Assembly: GCA_030539475.1 (NCBI GenBank) | Contig: JAUNRY010000045.1 | Span: forward strand, 1-12,157 | Origin: Bacteroidia bacterium | GTDB lineage: Bacteria > Bacteroidota > Bacteroidia > Bacteroidales > Dysgonomonadaceae | Length of the DNA stretch: 12,157 bases | Reading direction: 5' to 3' | Part shown: piece after piece, positions 1-5,186 of the stretch | Position numbering within the stretch: the first letter of the stretch is position 1 | Layout: each line of letters begins with the position of its first letter | Program-made: the position numbers and the translations under genes | The notes under the pieces: model-generated | Seen by the model: the letters and a program-made list of their open reading frames with translations, nothing else | The model's database searches: none | Told to the model about the DNA's origin: nothing

Positions 1-150
1 TTAAAACCCGAAAACCTGAATTTGGAAGAGCTGGAACAATCTGCCATCGAAAAGGCACTTGAACAGGCGGATGGAAATATGAACCAGGCGGCAGAGCTAT
101 TGGGAATTTCAAGATTTACCTTGTATCGGAAAATTGAAAAATATAAGTAG
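1..150 (+). CDS. Sigma-54-dependent response regulator, C-terminal end (5' truncated)
   Basis: Reading frame 1 is open from the window edge to TAG at 148-150 and gives the last 49 residues of a protein. The fragment ends in a Fis-type helix-turn-helix: AIEKALEQADGNMNQAAELL followed by GISRFTLYRKIEKY. This is the DNA-binding tail of NtrC/ZraR-type activators, which normally carry a receiver domain and a sigma-54 AAA+ domain upstream (outside this window). The stop lies 2 nt before the start of a histidine kinase, so the two are almost certainly one operon and a cognate pair. The Fis-HTH is seen directly; the receiver and AAA+ parts are inferred from the family and the neighbour. A stand-alone Fis-like protein cannot be excluded. 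Confidence 0.88.
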   Translation, partial: LKPENLNLEELEQSAIEKALEQADGNMNQAAELLGISRFTLYRKIEKYK

Positions 151-152
151 GT

Positions 153-1130
153 ATGAAATTTCAAACCAAGCATATCTTTTTCTTGAAAATAATTGCCATC
201 GTGCTGTTATCGTTGGCGGGAGCCTGGGTTTTCTTAAAGGGATTGGTCTTCTCCGCCGCTTTGATATTGATTGGAATTATATCCATCGCCGTTTCGATGT
301 ATTTCGACCGTAAAAAACTGATTGGCCGCGTGGAACAATTGATTGCCGGCATTCGTCATTCCGATTTTTCCACGCACTTTGCCAGCCCTGCCACAAACGA
401 CGAGTTCAATCATCTTTCGCGAGAAATGAACGATGCGCTCCATGTTTTTCGCTCCCGCGCACGAGATGCCATGATAGACGAAGCCGAATCGCAAGCCTGG
501 CAAAAGCTCATCAGTGTGCTCACGCACGAAATAATGAACAGCGTTGCGCCCATCATTTCGCTTTCCGAAACGTTGAGCGAACGAACCGACACCGATTTGC
601 AAACAATGAATAAAGCCATGCAAACCATTCACAGGCGCGGCAAAGGCTTGCTGTCGTTTGTTGAAAACTACCGCAAACTCACCAAAATTCCGCAGCCTTT
701 TATTCAGCCCATCCGCGCCAGCGCCCTGTTTGAATCGTTGCAACTTTTGGTGGAATCAGACCAAATCCGCTTTTCTTTTACCTGTTATCCCGAAAAACTT
801 GTGTTTCGCGCCGACAGAAACATGATAGACCAAATTCTCATAAACTTGCTCCGGAATGCGCGGGAAGCAACCGAAAACCAGCCAAATCCCGAAATAAAAA
901 TCCGCGCCGAACAAGCGGGAAACGAAGTGCACATAAGCGTTATCGACAACGGAAGCGGCATATCGCCCGAAGCCATCGATAAGATTTTTATCCCCTTTTA
1001 TTCCACCAAGCCAGCCGGTTCAGGCATCGGGCTAAGCCTCAGCCGCCAAATGATGATTCGGCACAAAGGGCGAATTACGGTGAAATCGGACGAAAACGGA
1101 AGCACGTTTACCGTGGTTTTTCCGGAATAG
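153..1130 (+). CDS. Membrane sensor histidine kinase without a periplasmic sensor domain
   Basis: 325 residues. Two hydrophobic helices (about 9-29 and 32-50) are separated by only a couple of residues, so almost nothing is exposed outside the membrane. A HAMP-like linker (about 51-105) leads to the phosphoacceptor helix with H125 in SVLTHEIMNS. The GHKL ATPase follows: N-box LINLLRNA (229-236), G1 box DNGSGI (265-270), F-box PFYSTK (281-286) and G2 box GSGIGLS (289-295). All key residues are present, so the kinase should be active. It would phosphorylate the sigma-54-type response regulator encoded 2 nt upstream. The ATG at 153 is chosen because it sits just past the upstream stop and begins a normal K-rich, membrane-inserting N-terminus. 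Related NtrY-type kinases are usually longer; the ligand is unknown. In Bacteroidetes such pairs often lie near efflux ABC transporters, which cannot be checked here. Confidence 0.92.
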   Translation: MKFQTKHIFFLKIIAIVLLSLAGAWVFLKGLVFSAALILIGIISIAVSMYFDRKKLIGRVEQLIAGIRHSDFSTHFASPATNDEFNHLSREMNDALHVFRSRARDAMIDEAESQAWQKLISVLTHEIMNSVAPIISLSETLSERTDTDLQTMNKAMQTIHRRGKGLLSFVENYRKLTKIPQPFIQPIRASALFESLQLLVESDQIRFSFTCYPEKLVFRADRNMIDQILINLLRNAREATENQPNPEIKIRAEQAGNEVHISVIDNGSGISPEAIDKIFIPFYSTKPAGSGIGLSLSRQMMIRHKGRITVKSDENGSTFTVVFPE

Positions 1131-1140
1131 AATGGCCGCC

Positions 1141-1434
1141 TCAGCTCTCGATGGAATTGATAAGTTGCTTGAGCAATTTTATTTTTTCCACCTGCTGGCC
1201 CGACAATACGTTCCAGATACTGTCCTGATTCAATGCTTCGTAATCATTATCAAACTTGTTGCTGTTTTCGTAGTCGTCCATGTATTCGTTGGCATAGTAT
1301 TCCGAAAGCTCTCTGGCATTATCCATAATAGTTGCCAAATCAACACCCATTTGTTCCAACCGTTGTAAATCTGCTTCGCATTGATGCAGCTTGTTTTCGA
1401 TATAATGAAGCCTTTCTTCGCGGTTTGTTTTCAT
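1141..1434 (-). CDS. Small DUF4298-like protein
   Basis: 97 residues on the minus strand, stopping 10 bp from the stop of the convergent histidine kinase. The first half is a predicted coiled coil (ERLHYIENKLHQCEADLQRL), followed by an acidic, Tyr-rich centre (SEYYANEYMDDYE) and a C-terminal segment LNQDSIWNVLSGQQVEKI. The order helix, YY...W/YxxDYE, then a 'xxDxIWNxL' helix recalls Pfam DUF4298, a small family of unknown function. This is recall, not a search result. No signal peptide or membrane segment is seen, so it is probably cytoplasmic. A TAnnTTTG box lies 26 nt upstream of its ATG. The protein is highly charged and 97 residues is in the range of the family as I remember it. A plus-strand frame at 1132-1368 covers the same DNA but is a shadow. 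Confidence 0.75.
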   Translation of the reverse strand: MKTNREERLHYIENKLHQCEADLQRLEQMGVDLATIMDNARELSEYYANEYMDDYENSNKFDNDYEALNQDSIWNVLSGQQVEKIKLLKQLINSIES

Positions 1435-1460
1435 AATTGTTTTTTTGTAGCTATCAAAAA

Positions 1461-1468
1461 CAAAAGTA
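1461..1468 (-). promoter_or_regulatory. Candidate -7 box (TACTTTTG) for the DUF4298-like gene
   Basis: On the minus strand TACTTTTG matches the Bacteroidetes -7 consensus TAnnTTTG and lies 26 nt before the ATG at 1434. No clear TTTG is present at the -33 position, only T-rich sequence, so the assignment rests on the -7 box and its location in a 72-bp divergent intergenic region. Confidence 0.4.
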
Positions 1469-1506
1469 ATGATTAAGCGTTATTAAAAAGGTTAAAACTT
1501 TCAAAA

Positions 1507-2055
1507 ATGACAAAACCTTCAAACACAAAAGCATTGGAAACCGGTTCGGGAATCGATTGGGATGACTGGTTGCGATACTTGGACTCTATCAACGCAAAAG
1601 AATTGGATCATACGGCGTTGGCCATTAAAACGTTGGAGAAAATTCGCGAAACCGGAAAATCCAAAAGCCCGGAATGGTGGGCGCAAGGTGTGGCCGTGGC
1701 TTACGAACAACATATTGGGCGAAGAAAGCCCGGCCAGCGTTGCGACGGCGATTTCAGCGTTACCGTGAGCAAAACCATCGACGGCGACATGGACGAAGCG
1801 CTTGAAAAATGGATGAAGCGCATGGATGGAGTGTCGGAGTTCAACGGGCTTAAAATCAGCCGGGAGCCATCGGTCAGCCAAACCGAGAAGTGGCGTTACT
1901 GGCGTTGCGGCCTGGAAGACGGTTCCACGCTGAGCGTGAACATCCAAACCAAACCCAACGGATCTAAATCGGGCCTCGCCATCAATCACGATAAATTAGG
2001 CGAAGCCTCCGATGTAGAGAAATGGCGCAGTTATTGGAAATCAGTTGAAATATAA
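1507..2055 (+). CDS. Conserved protein of unknown function with a WWAQGVAVAYEQ motif
   Basis: 182 residues, cytoplasmic by appearance (no signal peptide or membrane helix). The N-terminal part (about 17-50) is helical and acidic; residues about 56-80 contain the distinctive motif EWWAQGVAVAYEQHIGRR followed by PGQRCDGDF; the C-terminal half (about 85-182) has a repeating Trp pattern (KWMKRM, KWRYWRCGL, KWRSYWKSV) and a beta-rich middle (GSTLSVNIQTKPNGSKSGLA). The motif and the 'EKWRYWRCGLEDG' stretch resemble proteins I remember as hypothetical, or loosely linked to the SRPBCC/AHSA1 group, in Actinobacteria and other phyla. I cannot verify this and assign no activity. It is transcribed divergently from the DUF4298-like gene, and no TAnnTTTG box was found on its side. 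A stem-loop follows the stop. Confidence 0.8.
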   Translation: MTKPSNTKALETGSGIDWDDWLRYLDSINAKELDHTALAIKTLEKIRETGKSKSPEWWAQGVAVAYEQHIGRRKPGQRCDGDFSVTVSKTIDGDMDEALEKWMKRMDGVSEFNGLKISREPSVSQTEKWRYWRCGLEDGSTLSVNIQTKPNGSKSGLAINHDKLGEASDVEKWRSYWKSVEI

Positions 2056-2059
2056 TATT

Positions 2060-2088
2060 GCATTTGCCGGCTTTGAACCGGCCGATGC
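2060..2088 (+). other. Stem-loop after the 182-aa gene
   Basis: GCAT (2060-2063) pairs with ATGC (2085-2088) and GCCGG (2066-2070) with CCGGC (2078-2082), with a 2x2 internal loop and a 7-nt loop CTTTGAA. It starts 5 nt after the stop codon. No T-tract follows, so it is a poor intrinsic terminator; it may protect the 3' end or separate this gene from lemA. Confidence 0.4.
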
Positions 2089-2115
2089 TCGGATAATTAA
2101 TAAAATAACAAGCAA

Positions 2116-2694
2116 ATGAAAAATTTAAAATTCGTATTAATAGCGGTAGTTGCCGCCTTCACGTTATCGAGTTGCGGCTACAACACCATGGTGAACAAAC
2201 AGGAAAGCGTTAATTCGCAATGGGCAAACGTGGAAAACGCTTACCAACGCCGTGCCGATTTAATTCCAAACCTGGTGAACACGGTAAAAGGTTACGCGCA
2301 ACACGAGCAGGAAACTTTCACGCAGGTTACGGAAGCGCGCGCGAGAGCCACGCAAACAACCATCGACCCCGAAAACCTGACCGAAGAAGCCATTCAGCAA
2401 TACCAACAAGCGCAAGGACAGTTAGGCTCTGCCATTGGGAGGTTGCTGCTTATTCAGGAAAATTATCCCGAACTCAAAGCCAATCAGAATTTTCTGGCGC
2501 TTCAAGACGAATTGGCCGGCACCGAAAACCGAATTTCGGTAGAAAGGAATAAGTTCAATCAAACGGCTCAGGATTTCAATTCGTATATCCGCCAGTTTCC
2601 GCGCGTTATTTATGCCGGATGGTTCGGCTTTAAACCGAAAGGATATTTTCAATCTGCTCCGGGTTCGGAAACCGCGCCGGAAGTTCAGTTTTAA
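2116..2694 (+). CDS. LemA-family lipoprotein
   Basis: 192 residues. The N-terminus is a lipoprotein signal: MKNLK, a hydrophobic run, then LSSC with the lipidated cysteine at residue 20. The mature part is the LemA fold, a long helical bundle, recognised by VNSQWANVENAYQRRADLIP (about 33-52), NLVNTVKGYAQHEQETF and the second-half signature ENRISVERNKFNQTAQDFNS. The C-terminus has the usual RQFPRVIYAGWFGFKPKGYF. Length is normal for the family. The function of LemA proteins is not settled; they are envelope-associated and frequently encoded beside TPM-domain (YgcG-type) proteins, as here. The +2 residue after Cys is Gly, a residue that in Bacteroidetes fits either inner-leaflet retention or export. 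The gene symbol is left empty because lemA names the family rather than a defined role. No promoter box was found in the 60-bp gap upstream. Confidence 0.93.
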   Translation: MKNLKFVLIAVVAAFTLSSCGYNTMVNKQESVNSQWANVENAYQRRADLIPNLVNTVKGYAQHEQETFTQVTEARARATQTTIDPENLTEEAIQQYQQAQGQLGSAIGRLLLIQENYPELKANQNFLALQDELAGTENRISVERNKFNQTAQDFNSYIRQFPRVIYAGWFGFKPKGYFQSAPGSETAPEVQF

Positions 2695-2696
2695 AT

Positions 2697-2724
2697 ATTT
2701 ACGATTTACGAGTTTAGATTTACC
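2697..2724 (+). repeat. Heptad tandem repeat ATTTACG (4 copies)
   Basis: Directly after the lemA stop the sequence reads as four 7-bp units: ATTTACG, ATTTACG, AGTTTAG, ATTTACC. The units ATTTACG are the reverse complement of CGTAAAT units found in the opposite orientation about 140 bp downstream. Confidence 0.6.
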
Positions 2725-2734
2725 AATGAAAAGA

Positions 2735-2751
2735 GTTTCACACTGTGAAAC
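2735..2751. repeat. Perfect 17-bp palindrome GTTTCACA-C-TGTGAAAC
   Basis: Two 8-bp arms flank a single central base. The order TCACA then TGTGA is opposite to the CRP/FNR operator order, so it is not a classic CRP site. It may be an operator for an unknown regulator or a dispersed intergenic repeat. Confidence 0.5.
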
Positions 2752-2787
2752 CAAGTTGCTTAGTTCGAAAAGAATTGAAAATGTAAA

Positions 2788-2828
2788 AAAGAAGCCGAGG
2801 AAATTCTTGCCATTGTGGTGGCTTCTTT
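2788..2828 (+). other. Stem-loop AAAGAAGCC / GGCTTCTTT
   Basis: AAAGAAGCC at 2788-2796 is perfectly complementary to GGCTTCTTT at 2820-2828, with a 23-nt loop. The 3' arm ends in TTT followed by AAAAAC, so a U-tract is nearly absent. It could end the lemA transcript weakly or cap an RNA end; the long loop lowers confidence. Confidence 0.35.
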
Positions 2829-2844
2829 AAAAACAATGAGCCAG

Positions 2845-2900
2845 AAATCGTAAATCGTAACTTCTTTAAATCGTCAATCGTCAATCGTAATTCGTAAATA
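2845..2900 (+). repeat. Heptad tandem repeat AAATCGT (about 7 units)
   Basis: Two units AAATCGT, AAATCGT (2845-2858) are followed after a short break by AAATCGT, CAATCGT, CAATCGT, AATTCGT and AAATA (2868-2900), all in 7-bp phase within each tract. The array ends 6 nt before the ATG of the TPM gene at 2907, so it forms the whole 5' untranslated neighbourhood of that gene. Confidence 0.65.
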
Positions 2901-2906
2901 AATTAG

Positions 2907-3332
2907 ATGTTGAACCAGGAAGAATTAAACAGAGTAGTGGAATCCATTCGTGCAGCCGAGGGACAAACCTCTGCCGAAATTCGTGTTTGCATAGCCAAAA
3001 AATGCACCGGGAATCCCATGGAAATGGCTTACAAAAAGTTTAAGTCGTTGAAAATGGATACCACCGCGCAGCATAATTCGGTGCTGATTTACGTGGCGCC
3101 CGATGATCACAAGGTAGCTGTTATCGGGGATTCGGGGATAAACGAAGCAGCCAGAGAAGGCTTTTGGGATGCCGTTCTTGACGATATGCTTTCCTATTTC
3201 AAAGATGAGCGGATTTGCGACGGAATTTGTCAGGGAGTTGGTAAAGTGGGGGAGTTGATGAAGGCGCGTTATCCGGTTGCGGAAGACGATGTGAATGAAT
3301 TGTGCGACGATGTTGTTTTTGATGAAGAATAA
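2907..3332 (+). CDS. Soluble TPM-domain protein
   Basis: 141 residues. It has no signal peptide or membrane segment, unlike most TPM proteins. Landmarks of the TPM (TLP18.3/Psb32/MOLO-1) fold are TSAEIRVCIAKKC (about 21-33), HNSVLIYVAPDDHKVAVIGD (about 56-75, the strand-strand core) and a helical end DGICQGVGKVGELMKARYP. The C-terminus is acidic (EDDVNELCDDVVFDEE). The family has been linked to phosphatase activity in plants and to envelope roles in bacteria, but the activity of this branch is unknown. It lies between lemA and a secreted TPM protein and overlaps the latter by 11 bp, an arrangement suggesting translational coupling. The ATG at 2907 is the only sensible start; a heptad repeat array precedes it. 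Confidence 0.88.
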   Translation: MLNQEELNRVVESIRAAEGQTSAEIRVCIAKKCTGNPMEMAYKKFKSLKMDTTAQHNSVLIYVAPDDHKVAVIGDSGINEAAREGFWDAVLDDMLSYFKDERICDGICQGVGKVGELMKARYPVAEDDVNELCDDVVFDEE

Positions 3333-4107
3333 ATTTACCATACTTTTTCTGTTATTTTTATCGTCTTTGGGAATTTCTGCTCAGGATATTCCCGAGCCGA
3401 TGCGACCGTACCGTTTGGTGAACGATTTTGCCAATGTTTTTTCTTCGGCAGAAAATCAGGCGCTGGAACAGCGATTGCTTGCTTATAACGATTCCACGTC
3501 CACGCAAATTTACGTGGTAACCGTGAATGATTTGGGCGGATATCCGGCATCGGATTACGCTTTCGTGCTGGGCGAAAAATGGGAAATCGGACAAAAAGGG
3601 AAAGACAACGGTTTACTGATTTTAATAAAACCAAAAGTGGGAAACAGCCGCGGGCAGGCGTTTATCGCCACCGGATACGGGTTGGAAGGTTCCATAAACG
3701 ATGCGTTTGCGGGAAGAATCGTTCGCGACAGAATGATTCCCTATTTTCAGGAAGACGATTACTTTGGCGGAGTAAACGCGGCCGTAGATGTAGTAATAGC
3801 CCGGTTGTCCGGAGAATTTGACCCCGATGCGGAAGAATCCGGCGGTGGGCTTCCTGTTTGGGCAATAATCCTGCTTGTCGTTGTCTTTTTTATCCTGTTC
3901 TCCGTCATTTCCAGCGGCGGCGACCAGCATATCGATGGCCGCGGACACCACAGAACCGGTGGCGGGCCGATATTTTTTCCGCCTGTTTCAAGAGGGAGAG
4001 GCAGCGGTTGGGGCGGCGGAGGCTTTGGCGGTGGCGGAAGTTTCGGTGGTTTCGGCGGCGGTGGCGGCGGAAGTTTTGGCGGCGGCGGAGCGGGAGGAAG
4101 CTGGTGA
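3322..4107 (+). CDS. Secreted, membrane-anchored TPM-domain protein with glycine-rich tail
   Basis: 261 residues from the ATG at 3322. This start gives a clean signal peptide (MKNKFTILFL to SAQ, residues 1-21); an in-frame ATG at 3295 would add nine residues ahead of it and is less likely. The TPM domain spans about 30-165, with VNDFANVF, STQIYVVTVNDLGG, NGLLILIKPK and the typical ATGYGLEGSINDAFAG. A transmembrane helix (177-198) follows, then an about 60-residue Gly-rich tail ending GAGGSW, as in YgcG-type proteins. Topology: the domain in the periplasm and the tail in the cytoplasm, by family analogy. The start codon lies inside the end of the preceding TPM gene (shared bases 3322-3332), so the pair is probably translationally coupled. 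Together with LemA it forms a common envelope module whose biochemical role is not established. Confidence 0.92.
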   Translation: MKNKFTILFLLFLSSLGISAQDIPEPMRPYRLVNDFANVFSSAENQALEQRLLAYNDSTSTQIYVVTVNDLGGYPASDYAFVLGEKWEIGQKGKDNGLLILIKPKVGNSRGQAFIATGYGLEGSINDAFAGRIVRDRMIPYFQEDDYFGGVNAAVDVVIARLSGEFDPDAEESGGGLPVWAIILLVVVFFILFSVISSGGDQHIDGRGHHRTGGGPIFFPPVSRGRGSGWGGGGFGGGGSFGGFGGGGGGSFGGGGAGGSW

Positions 4108-4117
4108 ATCGGGTCGT

Positions 4118-4141
4118 TTCGATTTCCAAATCGAAGTTTTT
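4118..4141 (+). terminator. Possible intrinsic terminator after the TPM operon
   Basis: TTCGATTT (4118-4125) and AAATCGAA (4128-4135) form a perfect 8-bp inverted repeat with only two bases between them (realistically a 6-bp stem with a 6-nt loop). G then TTTTT (4137-4141) follows. It is placed 11 nt after the stop and 16 nt before miaA, so it may separate the operons or attenuate read-through. The stem is AT-rich, hence modest confidence. Confidence 0.5.
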
Positions 4142-4156
4142 AAGAGAAAAATTTAA

Positions 4157-5101
4157 ATGAATAATTCGTTAAAAATGCAGCCCTTCACCCCTCATCTCAT
4201 CACCATTCTCGGCCCAACCGCCAGCGGAAAAACTACTTTTGCCGCTCATCTTGCTTCGCAACTCCGCGGAGAAATTATCAGCGCCGATTCGCGGCAGATT
4301 TATCGGGGAATGGATATCGGAACGGGAAAAGATTTGAAGGATTATTCGGTTGACGGCCAGCAAATTCCGTATCATCTTATCGATATCCGGGAGGCAGGCG
4401 AGAAATACACGCTTTTCAATTATCAGCACGATTTTCACAAGGTTTATAACGATATTTTATCGCGCCAAAAAACACCCATCCTTTGCGGAGGAACCGGGCT
4501 TTATATCGAATCGGTTTTAAAAGGATATCATTTGCCCGATGTTCCGGAGAATTCTGCCTTGAGGAAAGAATTAGAACCCAAAACACTGGATGAGCTTACT
4601 CAAATTCTGTCTTCTTACAAAATACTTCACAACACCACCGATACCGACACCAAAAAACGCGCCATCCGTGCCATTGAAATTGCCGATTTTCAAAGCAAAA
4701 ATCCCGCTTCGGCGCTCGATTATCCGCCTGTTGAAAGTGTAATTATCGGAGTGGATATCGACAGGGAATCGCGAAGACGGAAAATAACATCGCGCCTCAA
4801 AAAAAGGTTAGACGAGGGCATGATTGATGAAGTGAAATCGCTTTTGGCGAAAGGTGTTCCGGCAGACAATTTGATTTATTACGGCCTCGAATATAAGTTT
4901 GTAACGCTGCATGCAATCGGCCAACTCACTTACGCGGATATGTTTTCTCAGCTCGAAATCGCCATTCATCAGTTTGCCAAACGGCAAATGACCTGGTTCC
5001 GCGGCATGGAAAAACGCGGATTCACGATTCATTGGCTGGATTTTTCGCTGCCGATGAGCGAGAAAATAAAACAAGCGCTTACTATTATCAACAATTCCTG
5101 A
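4157..5101 (+). CDS. miaA: tRNA dimethylallyltransferase (MiaA)
   Basis: 314 residues. MiaA transfers a dimethylallyl group to N6 of adenosine 37 in tRNAs that read codons starting with U. Seen here: P-loop GPTASGKTT (19-27), SADSRQIYRGMDIG (43-55), CGGTGLYIESVLKG (110-123), KRAIRAIEIA (167-176), GLEYKFV (243-249) and the C-terminal KRQMTWFR (275-282). The usual GTAKP after MDIG is GTGKD here, and the following segment is HLIDI preceded by YSVDGQQIPY. This matches a second MiaA type that I recall from Bacteroides, where two paralogues occur. ATG 4157 is used; ATG 4175 (M7) is equally possible because the P-loop starts at residue 19. Length is normal. A likely terminator precedes it and a promoter for lysA follows, so it may be expressed partly by read-through. 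Confidence 0.94.
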   Translation: MNNSLKMQPFTPHLITILGPTASGKTTFAAHLASQLRGEIISADSRQIYRGMDIGTGKDLKDYSVDGQQIPYHLIDIREAGEKYTLFNYQHDFHKVYNDILSRQKTPILCGGTGLYIESVLKGYHLPDVPENSALRKELEPKTLDELTQILSSYKILHNTTDTDTKKRAIRAIEIADFQSKNPASALDYPPVESVIIGVDIDRESRRRKITSRLKKRLDEGMIDEVKSLLAKGVPADNLIYYGLEYKFVTLHAIGQLTYADMFSQLEIAIHQFAKRQMTWFRGMEKRGFTIHWLDFSLPMSEKIKQALTIINNS

Positions 5102-5122
5102 ATTGCATCGTACAAAAATACT

Positions 5123-5149
5123 TTTATTCGGCAAAAAAACGTAATTTTG
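5123..5149 (+). promoter_or_regulatory. lysA promoter (TAATTTTG -7 box)
   Basis: TAATTTTG at 5142-5149 fits the Bacteroidetes -7 consensus TAnnTTTG, 37 nt before the lysA start. No TTTG is present at the canonical -33 distance; instead TTTATTCGG (5123-5131) lies 10 nt upstream. The identical TTTATTCGG with the same 10-nt A-rich spacer precedes the rpoD -7 box. Confidence 0.7.
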
Positions 5150-5186
5150 CGCCTTAAAACAGTTCAACTGCTAACATTTTTGCCCA

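Larger units (their letters stand above)
2699..2860. repeat. Inverted-repeat-bounded intergenic element between lemA and the TPM gene
   Basis: The 212-bp gap between lemA and the TPM gene contains a perfect 13-bp inverted repeat: TTACGATTTACGA at 2699-2711 and TCGTAAATCGTAA at 2848-2860. Nested inside are a 17-bp palindrome (2735-2751) and a second inverted repeat (2788-2796 with 2820-2828). A 34-codon frame (2726-2830) lies within it but has no protein-like features. The whole could be a decayed miniature mobile element or a transcript-structuring region; no promoter box TAnnTTTG was found in it. Confidence 0.5.

Noticed and set aside
2735..2751. CRP/FNR operator
   Set aside because: The half-sites are in the order TCACA-TGTGA with one base between, the reverse of the TGTGA-N6-TCACA consensus.
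2726..2830. 34-codon plus-strand frame MKRVSHCETK... between lemA and the TPM gene
   Set aside because: It is made entirely of the palindrome and the inverted repeat, has no promoter or family resemblance, and ends at the stem of the inverted repeat; better explained as repeat DNA.
2845..2900. CRISPR array
   Set aside because: Units are 7 bp with no spacers and no cas genes nearby; this is a simple tandem repeat.
3295..3321. Upstream ATG as start of the secreted TPM protein
   Set aside because: It would place nine extra residues (MNCATMLFL) in front of a complete signal peptide; the ATG at 3322 gives the normal K-rich n-region.
3905..4160. Several long frames overlapping the Gly-rich tail of the secreted TPM protein
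   Set aside because: GGC/GGA-rich DNA is open in all frames; the products are Arg/Ala-rich shadows, and the real frame has signal peptide, TPM domain and helix.
5092..5105. Terminator hairpin CAATT/AATTG at the miaA stop
   Set aside because: Five AT-rich pairs with a 4-nt loop and no T-tract; likely chance.
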